A stretch of DNA of 58,055 nt from contig CATLBH010000015.1 of NCBI GenBank assembly GCA_949878745.1, positions 1 to 58,055 of the forward strand, given 5' to 3'. Made by a program: the position numbers and the translations under genes. This document shows positions 6,179 to 15,145 of the stretch, one piece after another (within the stretch, counting starts at the first letter, position 1; each line of letters begins with the position of its first letter). The notes beneath the pieces were generated by a model. It was not told the origin of the DNA and made no database searches. It worked only from the letters and a program-made list of their open reading frames with translations. Source of the DNA: an uncultured Ruminiclostridium sp. Lineage in GTDB: Bacteria; Bacillota; Clostridia; Oscillospirales; Ruminococcaceae.

Positions 6179-7660
6179 ATGAAGAAAAGAGCATTGAGAA
6201 CCGCAATATCCTCGGCGCTGTGCCTTTCGATGATACTGTCGGTCACCGCCTGCACCGAATCGGGAGTCGGCTCGGCGGACAACGATCCCGAGGTAACCAC
6301 CAACGAGCAGTACGAGCCTTTGCTGTCTCACGTAAAGACGCTTACCGACAAGGTGGACGGAAGCATCAAGGTGGAAAAGAAAATACGCTGGCTTTCCCAC
6401 TGGGCCATTGACGAAACACAGGCTTCCACCGAGCTTTTCAAAACGGTTTACGGCATTCCCGAAGAGGGGGACGAATCCTACGGCAAGGACGCCAACAATA
6501 TTTTCGATTATATCAACGTTGACTATCAGGCGAGATACGACCAGCTGGGCAAAATGGTGGTAAGCGGTCAGTCGCCGGACATATTCCAGTTTGAGATTAT
6601 CAACTATCCCTATACCGCCTGGAAAAACCTGTTCCAGCCCATTGACCAGTACATTGATTTCAGCGATCCGGCGTGGGATCCCACAAGGGACGTTATGAAG
6701 ATGTTCGAGTGGGGCGGTGAAAACTACTGCGCCATTACCGTTGTCGGCCTTGACCAGCTTCTCTGGTACAGAAAGAGCGTTATCGGGGAAAACGGCCTCA
6801 ACGATCCCTATGAGCTTTACAGGGCGGGCAACTGGAATTGGACCACGTTCCTGGAAATGTGCGACAAGTTCAGCGATCCGGACAACAACAAGTTCTGTAT
6901 AGACGGCTGGCAGGTGCCCGACAGGATGGTAAGCACCACCGGCGTTCCCTTTATAGGCATAGTGGACGGAAAGCTTCAGTCCAATCTTTACAACGCCGAT
7001 ATCGAAAGAGCCATGAACACCGTTATTGACACGCTGTACAAGGAAAACTACCGCTATCCCCGCCATGAGCTTAACAGCTGGAGCCAGAACGTTATGAACT
7101 GGGTAACGGGAGACACGCTGTTTTACGCCACCCTTTCCAACGCCATAAAAGACGAATTCCAGCCTTATTTCAAGCGCTATAAATGGGAGGAGGACGAGGT
7201 GTTCTGCGTGCCCTTCCCCAAGGATCCTCAGACCGAGAAATACTATCACACCGCCAAGATCGATTCCTTCATGCTTTGCGACGGCGCGCCAAATACTGCG
7301 GGCTTTACCGCCTGGACACAGTGCGTTTTGGCCACTCAGTATGACGAAGAGACCGCGAAGATCGGACGCGACAAGCTTAAAAAGGACTATTTGGGTTACA
7401 GCGACGCGGTTCTCGATATGCTTGACGAGCTTCAGTTCGGCGGAGTTCTTACTCCCGTATTCGACTTTAAGGCGGGCATCGGTCAGGATATAGTGGACGG
7501 CAGCACGGTTCAGAACCCCGTGGACTGTCTCACTCAGATTCCCTATCTCAACTGTCTTGACGCCGACGGAAACCCCGCCACCTTCACCACGCTGAGAGCG
7601 GCCAACGAAGGAATAATAGACAGCAGACTTAAAGAAATCAACGCTTCCATAGGCGGCTGA
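6179..7660 (+). CDS. Extracellular solute-binding lipoprotein (family 1), copy 1
   Basis: A 493-residue sugar-type ABC solute-binding protein. The start is the ATG at 6179 (AGAGGAAAGG ahead), which gives a signal peptide with lipobox VTAC (Cys25). The mature part has the family-1 layout: VEKKIRWLSHWAIDE near the N-terminus, LGKMVVSGQSPDIFQFE, and LNDPYELYRAGNWNWTTFLEMCDKF, the lobe-spanning region typical of carbohydrate-binding proteins. It is about three-quarters identical to the next gene. No permease or ATPase is nearby, so it must share a transporter encoded elsewhere or act as an accessory binder. The substrate is unknown. Confidence 0.85.
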   Translation: MKKRALRTAISSALCLSMILSVTACTESGVGSADNDPEVTTNEQYEPLLSHVKTLTDKVDGSIKVEKKIRWLSHWAIDETQASTELFKTVYGIPEEGDESYGKDANNIFDYINVDYQARYDQLGKMVVSGQSPDIFQFEIINYPYTAWKNLFQPIDQYIDFSDPAWDPTRDVMKMFEWGGENYCAITVVGLDQLLWYRKSVIGENGLNDPYELYRAGNWNWTTFLEMCDKFSDPDNNKFCIDGWQVPDRMVSTTGVPFIGIVDGKLQSNLYNADIERAMNTVIDTLYKENYRYPRHELNSWSQNVMNWVTGDTLFYATLSNAIKDEFQPYFKRYKWEEDEVFCVPFPKDPQTEKYYHTAKIDSFMLCDGAPNTAGFTAWTQCVLATQYDEETAKIGRDKLKKDYLGYSDAVLDMLDELQFGGVLTPVFDFKAGIGQDIVDGSTVQNPVDCLTQIPYLNCLDADGNPATFTTLRAANEGIIDSRLKEINASIGG

Positions 7661-7707
7661 TACGATTAGACTATTCCGCTTTAATGCGGTTAAAAACCGA
7701 ATAATTT

Positions 7708-7742
7708 CACAATACATCATTTTTCTAAAATGATGTATTGTG
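7708..7742 (+). terminator. Hairpin between the tandem solute-binding genes
   Basis: CACAATACATCA (7708-7719) pairs with TGATGTATTGTG (7731-7742), followed by CTTTTAAT. The T-run is short, so it may only attenuate or protect the upstream mRNA. Confidence 0.55.
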
Positions 7743-7829
7743 CTTTTAATGAAGGTTTTTTAGGTAAAATGAGTCATTAGTTAATTATTGAAATAGATTA
7801 ACTAAATTAACAGAAAGGAAGAAAAGAGT

Positions 7830-9308
7830 ATGAGAAAAACAGCAAAAACCCTTGTTTCCGCGGTTCTTTGCGCTTCAATGCTTCTTTCCGTTTCCGCCTG
7901 CGATCAGACGGGAGTTACGGAGGGACAGGACGACACCCCGGTTACCACCAACGAGGAGTATACCCCGCTTCAGGAGCATGTAAAGGAGCTTGCGTCAAAG
8001 GTCGATCCCTCCATTAAGGTGGAGAAGAAGATCCGCTGGCTGTCCCACTGGGCCATTGACGAGACCGACGCGCCTTCGGAGCTTTTCAAGAGCGTTTACG
8101 GTATTCCCGAGGAGGGCGACAGCTCCTACGGCAACGACGCAAACAATATTTTCGACTATATCAAGGTGGACTTCGCCGCCAGATACGATCAGCTGGGCAA
8201 AATGGTGGTAAGCGGTCAGTCGCCGGATATCTTTCAGTTTGAAATAGGCAACTATCCCTATACCGCATGGAAAAACCTGTTTCAGCCCATTGATCAGTAT
8301 ATCGATCTCAGCGATCCTCTTTGGGATCCCACAAGAGAGGCTATGAAGATGTTCGAGTGGGGAGGCGAAAATTACTGCGCTCTCACGGTAATAAATCTGG
8401 ACCAGGTGCTTTGGTACAGAAAGAGCACCGTCGAGGAGAACGGACTCAACGATCCCTATGAGCTTTATAAGGCTAACAACTGGACTTGGGATACATTTCT
8501 TGACATGTGCGATAAATTCAGCGATCCTGACAACGGAAAATTCTGTATAGACGGCTGGTCGGTGCCCGAAAGGTTTGTCGCCACCACCGGCGTTCCCGTT
8601 ATCGGCATATATGACGGAAAGCTCAGAGCGAATCTTTACGACGCCAACATCGAAAGATGTATGAATACGGTTGTGGACACCCTTTACAAGCAGAATTACC
8701 GCTATCCACGCCATGACCTCAACAGCTGGAGCATCAATATTATGAACTGGGTAACAGGCGACACTTTGTTCTTCGCGGAGCTTTCCACCGCTCTTAAGGA
8801 CAGCTATCAGTCTTATTTCAAGCGCTATAAGTGGGAGGATGACGAGGTGTTCTGCGTACCCTATCCCAAAGATCCTCAGAGTGACAAGTATTACAACACC
8901 ATGAAGATAGATTCCTTTATGCTCTGCGACGGCGCGCCCAACACGGCGGGCTTTACCGCCTGGACACAGTGCCTTTTGGCTGCCCAGAACGACGAGGAAA
9001 CCGCTAAGATAAGCCGCGAAAAGCTTCAGAGAGACTATGTGGGATATTCCGACGAGCTTTGCGACTTCCTTGACGAGCTTCAGTTCGGCGGAGTTCTCTC
9101 ACCCGTATTCGACTTTAAGTCGGGTATAGGTCAGGACGTTGTCGACGGGGATACGGTTTACAATCCCGTTACTTGTCTCACCGAGATACCTTATCTCAAC
9201 TGTCTTGACGTTGACAACAACCCCGCTACCTTCACCACGCTGAGAGCGGCCAACGAGGGGATTATCAACAGCAGAGTTGACGAGATAAACGCTTCCATAG
9301 GACAGTAA
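7830..9308 (+). CDS. Extracellular solute-binding lipoprotein (family 1), copy 2
   Basis: A 492-residue paralogue of the preceding gene, colinear over its whole length, with signal peptide and lipobox VSAC (Cys24). Shared blocks include KIRWLSHWAIDET, NLFQPIDQYID, MKIDSFMLCDGAPNTAGFTA and the C-terminus PATFTTLRAANEGIINSR. Differences cluster near possible ligand positions (VGLDQLLWYRKSVI versus INLDQVLWYRKSTV), suggesting related ligands. AGAAAGGAAG precedes the ATG. sfsA follows after only 8 bp, so they are probably cotranscribed. Confidence 0.87.
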   Translation: MRKTAKTLVSAVLCASMLLSVSACDQTGVTEGQDDTPVTTNEEYTPLQEHVKELASKVDPSIKVEKKIRWLSHWAIDETDAPSELFKSVYGIPEEGDSSYGNDANNIFDYIKVDFAARYDQLGKMVVSGQSPDIFQFEIGNYPYTAWKNLFQPIDQYIDLSDPLWDPTREAMKMFEWGGENYCALTVINLDQVLWYRKSTVEENGLNDPYELYKANNWTWDTFLDMCDKFSDPDNGKFCIDGWSVPERFVATTGVPVIGIYDGKLRANLYDANIERCMNTVVDTLYKQNYRYPRHDLNSWSINIMNWVTGDTLFFAELSTALKDSYQSYFKRYKWEDDEVFCVPYPKDPQSDKYYNTMKIDSFMLCDGAPNTAGFTAWTQCLLAAQNDEETAKISREKLQRDYVGYSDELCDFLDELQFGGVLSPVFDFKSGIGQDVVDGDTVYNPVTCLTEIPYLNCLDVDNNPATFTTLRAANEGIINSRVDEINASIGQ

Positions 9309-9316
9309 CCGTCAAA

Positions 9317-9991
9317 ATGAAATACAGCGACATAACGGAAGGAATATTTATCGACCGCCCCAACCGATTTATTGCCAACGTGGAAATAAACGGGAAAAAG
9401 ACGGTTTGTCACGTGAAAAACACCGGACGGTGCCGCGAGCTTCTCATAAGCGGCACGAGGGTGTATTTGCAGCGCTCGGACAATCCCGCCAGAAAAACCG
9501 AATACGACTTAATCTCGGTGGAAAAGGGAAAGCTTCTGATAAATATCGACAGCGCCGCTCCCAACAAGGCTGCGGCGGAGTATTTAAGAAAGCTGTACGG
9601 TGAAAACGCCGTTATAAAGGCCGAAGTAAGGTACGGGGCATCGAGAATAGATTTTTTCGCGGAATCGGGGGGCGAAAGGCGGTTTATCGAGGTCAAGGGA
9701 GTGACTCTCGAACGGAACGGCCGCGCCTTTTTCCCCGATGCTCCCACGGTTCGCGGAGTAAAGCACTTAAACGAGCTTTGTTCGGCGGTGAAGGAGGGCT
9801 ATCGCGCCTGTGCGCTGTTTATAATCCAGATGAAGGGGGTAAGCGCTTTTTCCCCCAACGACGTCACTCACCCCGAATTCGGAAAAGCGCTTCGATGGGC
9901 GGCGGAATGCGGCGTGGAAATAAAGGCGGTGGACTGTCTGGTTACAAGAGACGGTATGATTGCCGACAAGGAAGTGGAAGTACTTCTTTAG
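9317..9991 (+). CDS. sfsA: SfsA, sugar fermentation stimulation protein/nuclease-fold protein
   Basis: A 224-residue SfsA-family protein, the usual length. An N-terminal OB-like part (DRPNRFIANVEINGK, CHVKNTGRCREL) is followed by a PD-(D/E)xK-type nuclease fold with SRIDFF, RRFIEVKGVTLE and FPDAPTVRGVKHL. The family binds DNA and its physiological role is unsettled; the E. coli name came from a maltose phenotype. It follows the solute-binding genes closely. Confidence 0.93.
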   Translation: MKYSDITEGIFIDRPNRFIANVEINGKKTVCHVKNTGRCRELLISGTRVYLQRSDNPARKTEYDLISVEKGKLLINIDSAAPNKAAAEYLRKLYGENAVIKAEVRYGASRIDFFAESGGERRFIEVKGVTLERNGRAFFPDAPTVRGVKHLNELCSAVKEGYRACALFIIQMKGVSAFSPNDVTHPEFGKALRWAAECGVEIKAVDCLVTRDGMIADKEVEVLL

Positions 9992-10050
9992 ATAAAGCAA
10001 ATTGCACAAAATCATATCCGAAATTTTTACCTTGCTTTTATGACGAATAA

Positions 10051-10080
10051 TTGACAAAACACGATAAAATGTAGTATAAT
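10051..10080 (+). promoter_or_regulatory. Sigma-A-type promoter of comFB
   Basis: TTGACA (10051-10056) and TATAAT (10075-10080) are both consensus, with an 18-bp spacer. The next gene starts at 10198. Confidence 0.8.
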
Positions 10081-10197
10081 TATATAAGAGCATATATTCG
10101 TTGGATATTGCGCGTTTCTTAACGTTTTGTAATAACATACGGACGGTGAAACAAAAAATATGCGGCCTTCGGGTAAAAAATGAAAGGAAAATAAATT

Positions 10198-10467
10198 ATG
10201 CCTATAATAAATGTCATGGAGGAAATGGTAAGAAATAAGCTTAAAGAGCGTTTGGACAAATCCGATTGCTGCAAATGCGAAAAATGTTTTGACGATATGA
10301 TGGCCATCGCGCTTAACCGACTTCCCTCAAAGTACGTAAGTACTCCGAGAGGCGAGCTTTTTTCAAGAGTCGGCTCGTCGCTGGAAAAACAGAACAGTCT
10401 TGATATAGAATTTGCCGTGGTAAGCGCAATAGAGTTTGTGTCTAAGCACCCGCGTCATGACGACTGA
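10198..10467 (+). CDS. comFB: ComFB-family late competence protein
   Basis: An 89-residue protein of the ComFB family. Visible hallmarks are IINVMEEMVRNKLKE at the N-terminus, the CCKCEKC cysteine cluster and DMMAIALNRLPSKYVSTPRGELF. In Bacillus comFB lies between comFA and comFC, but here it stands alone with its own promoter and terminator. ComFB-type proteins elsewhere have been linked to cyclic dinucleotide sensing; no such role can be read from this sequence. GAAAGGAAA precedes the ATG. Confidence 0.85.
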   Translation: MPIINVMEEMVRNKLKERLDKSDCCKCEKCFDDMMAIALNRLPSKYVSTPRGELFSRVGSSLEKQNSLDIEFAVVSAIEFVSKHPRHDD

Positions 10468-10509
10468 CGTGTTTGCTGCCGCGGGGAGTAGGAAAATTCT
10501 TTAAAAACG

Positions 10510-10545
10510 AAATTCAGGGGCTTTAAGCCCCTGAATTTATATTTT
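10510..10545 (+). terminator. Terminator after comFB
   Basis: AAATTCAGGGGC and GCCCCTGAATTT form a perfect 12-bp stem with a TTTAA loop, followed by ATATTTTC. Confidence 0.9.
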
Positions 10546-10592
10546 CTTTTCGGAATAATTTTTTCCTCGCCCGAATAAAGGAATGTGACAAA

Positions 10593-11336
10593 ATGAACGA
10601 TAAATCAAATTACAGAGCTGTCGTAAATAAAGCGGCAAAGAAGGTCAGAACGGTGGAAACGCCGTTGGGAAGCATAATCTATGAGATTGAAAGAAAAAGC
10701 GTAAAGAGACTTAATCTTCGGGTGAGGAGAGACGGCTCCGTTCGTCTTTCCGTGCCTTGGAGCACCTCATTCGCCTACGCGGACGAATTTGTGGCCGAGA
10801 ACGCGGGCTTCGTGCTGGGGGCAATCGGGAAATTTGCTCAAAAAAACGCGTTTAAGGCCGATCATACCTTTTATCTGGGGAAAAGAACGGATATTGAGAT
10901 AAGAGTAACGGGGAAAAACGGTGGGATGTTGAAGGAAAACGGCGTTTTGACGCTGTTTGTTCCCTCGGAGGAGCTTAAGGGGGACGAGTCGGCCTTAAAA
11001 AAATCCTTGGAGCTGTGGCAAAGGGAGAGGGCGAAGGAGCTTTTGCCTTGGGCGCTTAAGCTGGCCTATGGGAGATTTTCCGCGGTGGGGCTTAAGGTGC
11101 CTTATCCGGCGCTTTCTCTTCGGCTTATGAAAAGCAGGTGGGGGAGCTGCGCGGCTTATAAGAATAAAATTACGTTGAATGTTAGGCTGGTGGAAAAGCC
11201 TTTTGTTTGTATGGAGGAGGTCGCCTGTCACGAATTGGCGCATTTTCTCGTACAGGATCATTCGGCAAATTTTTACGGGGTGATGGATATCGTTATGCCG
11301 GAGCACAGAGAAGTGAACAGGATTTTGAAGGGGTAG
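10593..11336 (+). CDS. YgjP/SprT-like zinc metallopeptidase (DUF45)
   Basis: A 247-residue cytoplasmic protein of the YgjP-like M48-type family. Two zinc-binding histidines and the catalytic glutamate are in CHELAHFLVQDHSANFY near residue 213, with a further His in HSANFY. Upstream is the conserved SRWGSCAAYKNKITLNVRLV. The N-terminal half is beta-rich (IYEIERKSVKRLNLRVRRDGSVRLSVP). Its substrate is unknown. It stands alone after a terminator. Confidence 0.88.
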   Translation: MNDKSNYRAVVNKAAKKVRTVETPLGSIIYEIERKSVKRLNLRVRRDGSVRLSVPWSTSFAYADEFVAENAGFVLGAIGKFAQKNAFKADHTFYLGKRTDIEIRVTGKNGGMLKENGVLTLFVPSEELKGDESALKKSLELWQRERAKELLPWALKLAYGRFSAVGLKVPYPALSLRLMKSRWGSCAAYKNKITLNVRLVEKPFVCMEEVACHELAHFLVQDHSANFYGVMDIVMPEHREVNRILKG

Positions 11337-11343
11337 TTTTTAT

Positions 11344-11396
11344 ACTGTTTTCAAATTAAAAGGAATGCAAAATTTAGCGGATAATTTGAAAACAGT
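11344..11396. terminator. Inverted repeat between convergent genes
   Basis: ACTGTTTTCAAATT (11344-11357) and AATTTGAAAACAGT (11383-11396) are perfect 14-bp arms around a 25-nt loop. It lies between two convergent genes and could terminate or protect either transcript, though no long T-run follows. Confidence 0.5.
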
Positions 11397-11451
11397 GCTT
11401 TGGGTGTAATTTCATCTTTTATTTTATTTATAGTATGATTTGAAAATAATA

Positions 11452-13281
11452 TTACATATCCGGCATAGCTTGCCCGCTTGAAAAGTCGGGTTTATCGGGT
11501 GGGGCGGAGCCGTCGGAAAAGTCGGGAAAGTCGGGAAAATCGGAACCGTTCGGTGCGGCGGGAAATTCGTTGAAGTCCTTCGATTCGCCGCTGTTTTGGG
11601 CGGGCGGGTTTTCTTCTTCGTTGAAGCCGCCAAAGTTGCCGCCTTTCATACCTCCGTTGTTCATAGTCCCCATATCCGAAAGTTCCAGATTTGAAGCGTC
11701 TATCAGGGCGGAGCCGTCGGCGGACTGACCCTCGGAGGTGGATGGTATGCTTCCCTCCAGCTGTCCTTTTACGCTTTCCGTTCTAAGCTCGCAGAAAAGC
11801 TTAAGGGCGGTTACTCCTTTTTCGAATTCCTCATAGGTGCAGAATTTTGTGGGGTCTTTTTCCACGCAATCGGATATCAGAGCAAAAGCTTCGTCTATTA
11901 TTGAAGCGATATCCGCGCCGTCAAGGAACTCCGACATATATTGATGATACAGCTCGGTGTATTCGTCGGAAGAAAATATCCAGCTTATCATAGGGCGGTC
12001 GCTTATTTCGCCGGAAACGGGGGAGTCGATGGGGCTGTTCACCTGTTCCGAGGCGCCGCCGCCCTGAAATGTTCCGAAGGCCAGATTGTAGTCCCAAGGG
12101 ATCATTGAAAGGACTCCGTCTTTTTCGTAAAGGTAATAGTTGTGAACCATCGAGCCGGTGTAGCTGTCGCCGTTACAAACGAAATTGTGTACCGCGAAAT
12201 AGCGTATCACTTGGTCTGTGTCCACGGCGCTTTCGATATTTGTGTTTTCGCTTAAGGCTTTCAGCGAAGCGATAAGCCTGTCTTTATCCGCGTCGGTTAT
12301 ATCGGTTTTGGCGTTGTCGAAAATGTTCGGGTAGCTGTCGTAACTGTCGTCGGTGTACTTTAATTTTACGTCGTCGCTGCCCATGCCGGACATTCCGCCT
12401 TTTTCGGGGAATTCTCCGTTTTCGGGTTTTTCGCGGCCGTTAAAGCCGCCCTCAAAGGCTTCCGAGCCGTCCTTCGGCGTTTCGCCGAAGCTTGAAGGAG
12501 GCGCGGCGTTTTCGGGAAACTCGAAACCGCTTTCGGGAATTTCGAAAGGGGGAAAGAGATTTGCGTTTTCTTCGCCGGCTTCGGTTTCGGCTTTATTTTC
12601 CGATTCATTGGCGGCAAATTCGCTCATTTTAAAATTCATGCCGTTTCCTCTTCCGCCGCCGAAGCTCATACTGTCGGGCTTATACAGCTCGCCGTAATCT
12701 TTTCCGAAGCAGCGGTTCAGAAAACCCTCTTCTATTCCCTCCACCGCCAGATAAAGACCCCAATCCTCGCCGTTTACGGTTATATAAGCGTAGCTGCAAA
12801 GCGGGGCGTTTACGCCGAATTCGTTCATAAGGCGGTAGGTGAGATAGTCCTTCATATAGGTGTTGTCCTGAATTATGTTGTTAAGGCAAAGCTTGTCAAG
12901 GCCGTAATAGCTTTTGGTTTTGTCGTATTTGTCGAATTCGATTTTAAAGCTGTACCTTTCGCTGCCCATGGCGGAGACGGAGCTTAGGGAGGTGTTGCCT
13001 TTGGCTCTTAGGCCTACGTTTTTGTATACGTCCCCGTCTATAATCACCGCGCAGTCGGTGTATTCCTCGTTTTCGCAGGTTGAGATAAATTCCTCCCAAC
13101 CGTCCGATACGATATCGATTGTGTGCACCCTCGAAAGGGAAAAAAGGCGGTCTTTATATCCCGCCTCGCTTGCGGAGCCGATCGCCCCCATTGCTCCCCC
13201 GCCGATAAAAAGCGCGGCGAAAAATACGGCCGTTATAAAAGAAAGCAGACAAATAAGGTCGATTTTTTTATGTGACGACAT
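11452..13281 (-). CDS. CotH-kinase-family protein
   Basis: A 609-residue protein with one N-terminal membrane segment (residues about 8-28) and an extracytoplasmic CotH kinase domain. Visible parts are YTDCAVIIDGDVYKNVGLRAKGNTSL, NEFGVNAPLCSYAYITVNGEDWGLYLAVEG and MIPWDYNLAFGTF, which holds the conserved D of the kinase-like site. A low-complexity stretch rich in Gly, Pro and Glu (about 215-310) interrupts the domain, and another G/N/P-rich tail follows residue 530. AAGGAGG precedes the ATG. It is last in a three-gene unit with VTC4-type and DUF4956 genes, a recurrent combination. Its substrate in this setting is not known. Confidence 0.85.
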   Translation of the reverse strand: MSSHKKIDLICLLSFITAVFFAALFIGGGAMGAIGSASEAGYKDRLFSLSRVHTIDIVSDGWEEFISTCENEEYTDCAVIIDGDVYKNVGLRAKGNTSLSSVSAMGSERYSFKIEFDKYDKTKSYYGLDKLCLNNIIQDNTYMKDYLTYRLMNEFGVNAPLCSYAYITVNGEDWGLYLAVEGIEEGFLNRCFGKDYGELYKPDSMSFGGGRGNGMNFKMSEFAANESENKAETEAGEENANLFPPFEIPESGFEFPENAAPPSSFGETPKDGSEAFEGGFNGREKPENGEFPEKGGMSGMGSDDVKLKYTDDSYDSYPNIFDNAKTDITDADKDRLIASLKALSENTNIESAVDTDQVIRYFAVHNFVCNGDSYTGSMVHNYYLYEKDGVLSMIPWDYNLAFGTFQGGGASEQVNSPIDSPVSGEISDRPMISWIFSSDEYTELYHQYMSEFLDGADIASIIDEAFALISDCVEKDPTKFCTYEEFEKGVTALKLFCELRTESVKGQLEGSIPSTSEGQSADGSALIDASNLELSDMGTMNNGGMKGGNFGGFNEEENPPAQNSGESKDFNEFPAAPNGSDFPDFPDFSDGSAPPDKPDFSSGQAMPDM

Positions 13282-13303
13282 TTTATCCTCCTTTAAGGGA
13301 ATA

Positions 13304-13975
13304 TCAGCTTGTGTAATCCCCGTTGTAGCTCACCAGAACGGCGCTTTTGACCCCGTTCATATCGGAAACGGCGTTTATGAAATCGGTGTTTTCGTCCTTC
13401 AGGCTTATTTCGAGATTAAGCTCGATTTCCCCTTTGCGGGCGGTTTTGCTTTTGAGGGTGCATTTGCGTGTGTTGGCGGCGAGAAAGCTTTTTACTTGTG
13501 TCTCGGTTTCGTGGTTTTCACAGCGTATCACCGCGATATAGGGGCGAAAGTGACTTTTCTTGTTTACCAGCGCCAAAAGGGTTATTCCCACCGCAAGGCT
13601 ACCTATTATCGCCAAGGGTATCATTCCCGCCGCGAGGACGATTCCCGCGCCGATTGCCCAGAACAGGAAGGCGATGTCCAGCGGCTCTTTTATGGCGGTT
13701 CGGAACCTCACGATGGAGAGGGCGCCCACCATGCCCAAGGAGAGCACCACGTTGCTTGTCACCGCAAGAATGACCAAGGAGGTTATCATGGTGAGAGCCA
13801 CGAGCGTTACCCCGAAGCCCGAGGAATACATCAGCCCCTTGTAGGTCTTTTTATACACCAGAAAAATAAACATACCCAGTCCGAAAGCCAGTATCAGGGT
13901 TATGGCTATATCGGCTATGCTTATGTCGGTTATCGCTTCCAGAAAATCCGATTTGAAAATGTCCTTAAAATTCAT
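13304..13975 (-). CDS. DUF4956 membrane protein
   Basis: A 223-residue protein with three to four membrane segments between residues about 20 and 135, and a cytoplasmic C-terminal half of alternating strands and helices. The SLGMVGALSIVRFRTAIKEPLDIAFLFWAIGAGI block is the DUF4956 signature. It sits between the VTC4-type and CotH genes with strong ribosome binding sites and short gaps, so the three proteins probably form one functional unit. Confidence 0.88.
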   Translation of the reverse strand: MNFKDIFKSDFLEAITDISIADIAITLILAFGLGMFIFLVYKKTYKGLMYSSGFGVTLVALTMITSLVILAVTSNVVLSLGMVGALSIVRFRTAIKEPLDIAFLFWAIGAGIVLAAGMIPLAIIGSLAVGITLLALVNKKSHFRPYIAVIRCENHETETQVKSFLAANTRKCTLKSKTARKGEIELNLEISLKDENTDFINAVSDMNGVKSAVLVSYNGDYTS

Positions 13976-13991
13976 TGTTTTTCTCCTTTTT

Positions 13992-14660
13992 TTAGCAGTA
14001 AATTCGGCAGGCGGCGTATTTTGAGAAGGAGGAGGTTCTTCTCCCCTCCAGCCGCACGATATCCCGTATAACAGAGGGGAGAAATTCGTCCCATTTTACC
14101 TCGAGAATTATCGTCGGGCTTATCATAGGCACCGTGGGGCACTCTTTGTCGAAAAGTGCGGTGCTGTAAAGCGCGGTTCTTATGTCAAAGTCCAAGGTGA
14201 CGCGCACGTTCCCGCAAGGGTAAGTAAAGGCCTCGCGGCGGTAGTCCACAAGGGTTTTGGGCTTAAGGCCCGACTTCATTTTCGCGTAAAGCTCCCGAAG
14301 GAGGGGGCGTTCGGAATCTATCAGCCAATCGTATTCGCCGTCGGCTATGGATTGAGCTTCCGATTGGGTGAGCAATGCGCTTTCTTTTCCGCAAAGGCCG
14401 TTTTGTTTGATCTTCTTTTCCAGTCGGATAAAAGAGGGGTCGTTATTGTAGAAGCGTATTCGGAATTTTTCCCTTGAATTTATCCCGTCGATTTTTTCTC
14501 TCAGGGCTTTATCGGTAAAATCGTCAAAATACAGGCTTCGGACAAGATATTCCCCTTCGGGTCGATTTTCGTCTCGGTTCATTACGGCGCTTAGTCTTTG
14601 GGTTAGGGCTAATTTGTCCGAAAGATTTATTTCGTGCTTCAGCTCGTGCCGCAGATTCAT
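13992..14660 (-). CDS. Polyphosphate polymerase (VTC4-like) domain protein
   Basis: A 222-residue protein with the VTC domain of the CYTH/triphosphate-tunnel fold. Visible are RHELKHEINLSDKLALTQRL, YLVRSLYFDD, KFRIRFYNND with basic tunnel residues, IRLEKKIKQNG, and VRVTLDFDIRT. The yeast homologue makes polyphosphate from ATP. The ATG at 14660 is chosen because AGGAG precedes it. It leads the operon with DUF4956 and CotH. Inference: a polyphosphate or phosphorylated-polymer system at the cell surface or spore. Confidence 0.87.
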   Translation of the reverse strand: MNLRHELKHEINLSDKLALTQRLSAVMNRDENRPEGEYLVRSLYFDDFTDKALREKIDGINSREKFRIRFYNNDPSFIRLEKKIKQNGLCGKESALLTQSEAQSIADGEYDWLIDSERPLLRELYAKMKSGLKPKTLVDYRREAFTYPCGNVRVTLDFDIRTALYSTALFDKECPTVPMISPTIILEVKWDEFLPSVIRDIVRLEGRRTSSFSKYAACRIYC

Positions 14661-14929
14661 TTTTCGGCTCCTTTCTTTTTTCGTTGAGGATATTGTAGCA
14701 AATTTTGCTGAATTCACGCTGAAAAAAGATTGGCGGATATGAAAGGGGGGTGATGAATCGGTTATGTAAAGAAAAAAACCGCTTATCGTAACGGGGAGGA
14801 CTCTCTTTTGCAGGGATTTCCCGTTCGGGGGTGTAAAAAAATCTTTACCGGCGGGGGATAGATTTGTTTGAAGGTCTAATCCTTTTTACAAAGCTTTATT
14901 TATTGCACCGACGTGCCTGGCCGCTCCCG
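14661..14929. other. Divergent intergenic region
   Basis: Lies between the VTC4-type gene (minus) and the response regulator (plus) and must hold their promoters, but no consensus promoter was identified. Fragments such as AAAAAATCTTTACCG recall the hairpin motif at 23248-23311. Confidence 0.4.
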
Positions 14930-15119
14930 CGGGAGGGTAAGGCAACATAGGGCAAGCAATGATGCCGCCGCATCCTTGCGGCGGACTTGAGCTTGCCCCC
15001 GACGGCATCGTGCCGTCCCAAAGGGGGGAGAGTTTCGCTCTTGCGGGAGCGGCCAAGGGTACTTTGTCTCTTTGGAAACCCTACTTTCTTTTCGGATTCC
15101 AAAAAGGAAGCGAAAAAAG
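14930..15119 (-). repeat. Intergenic repeat of the TTCGCTTCC family (copy 1, reverse)
   Basis: On the minus strand this reads TTCGCTTCCTTTTTGGAATC, then AGTAGGGTTTCCAAAGAGAC and AAAGTACCCTTGGCCGCTCC, closely matching the copies starting at 35153 and 55915. It ends about 27 bp before the response-regulator start, so it forms most of that gene's leader. The GC-rich middle differs between copies and is itself hairpin-rich. Confidence 0.7.
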
Positions 15120-15145
15120 AATTGATTATAAATGAGGAAAAGCGT

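Noticed and set aside
5936-7720. 594-residue open frame on the minus strand opposite the first solute-binding gene
   Set aside because: Antisense shadow of a well-supported lipoprotein gene; no ribosome binding site, no family features, biased composition.
12914-14071. 385-residue plus-strand frame over CotH and DUF4956
   Set aside because: Runs across two well-supported genes and their boundary; a shadow.
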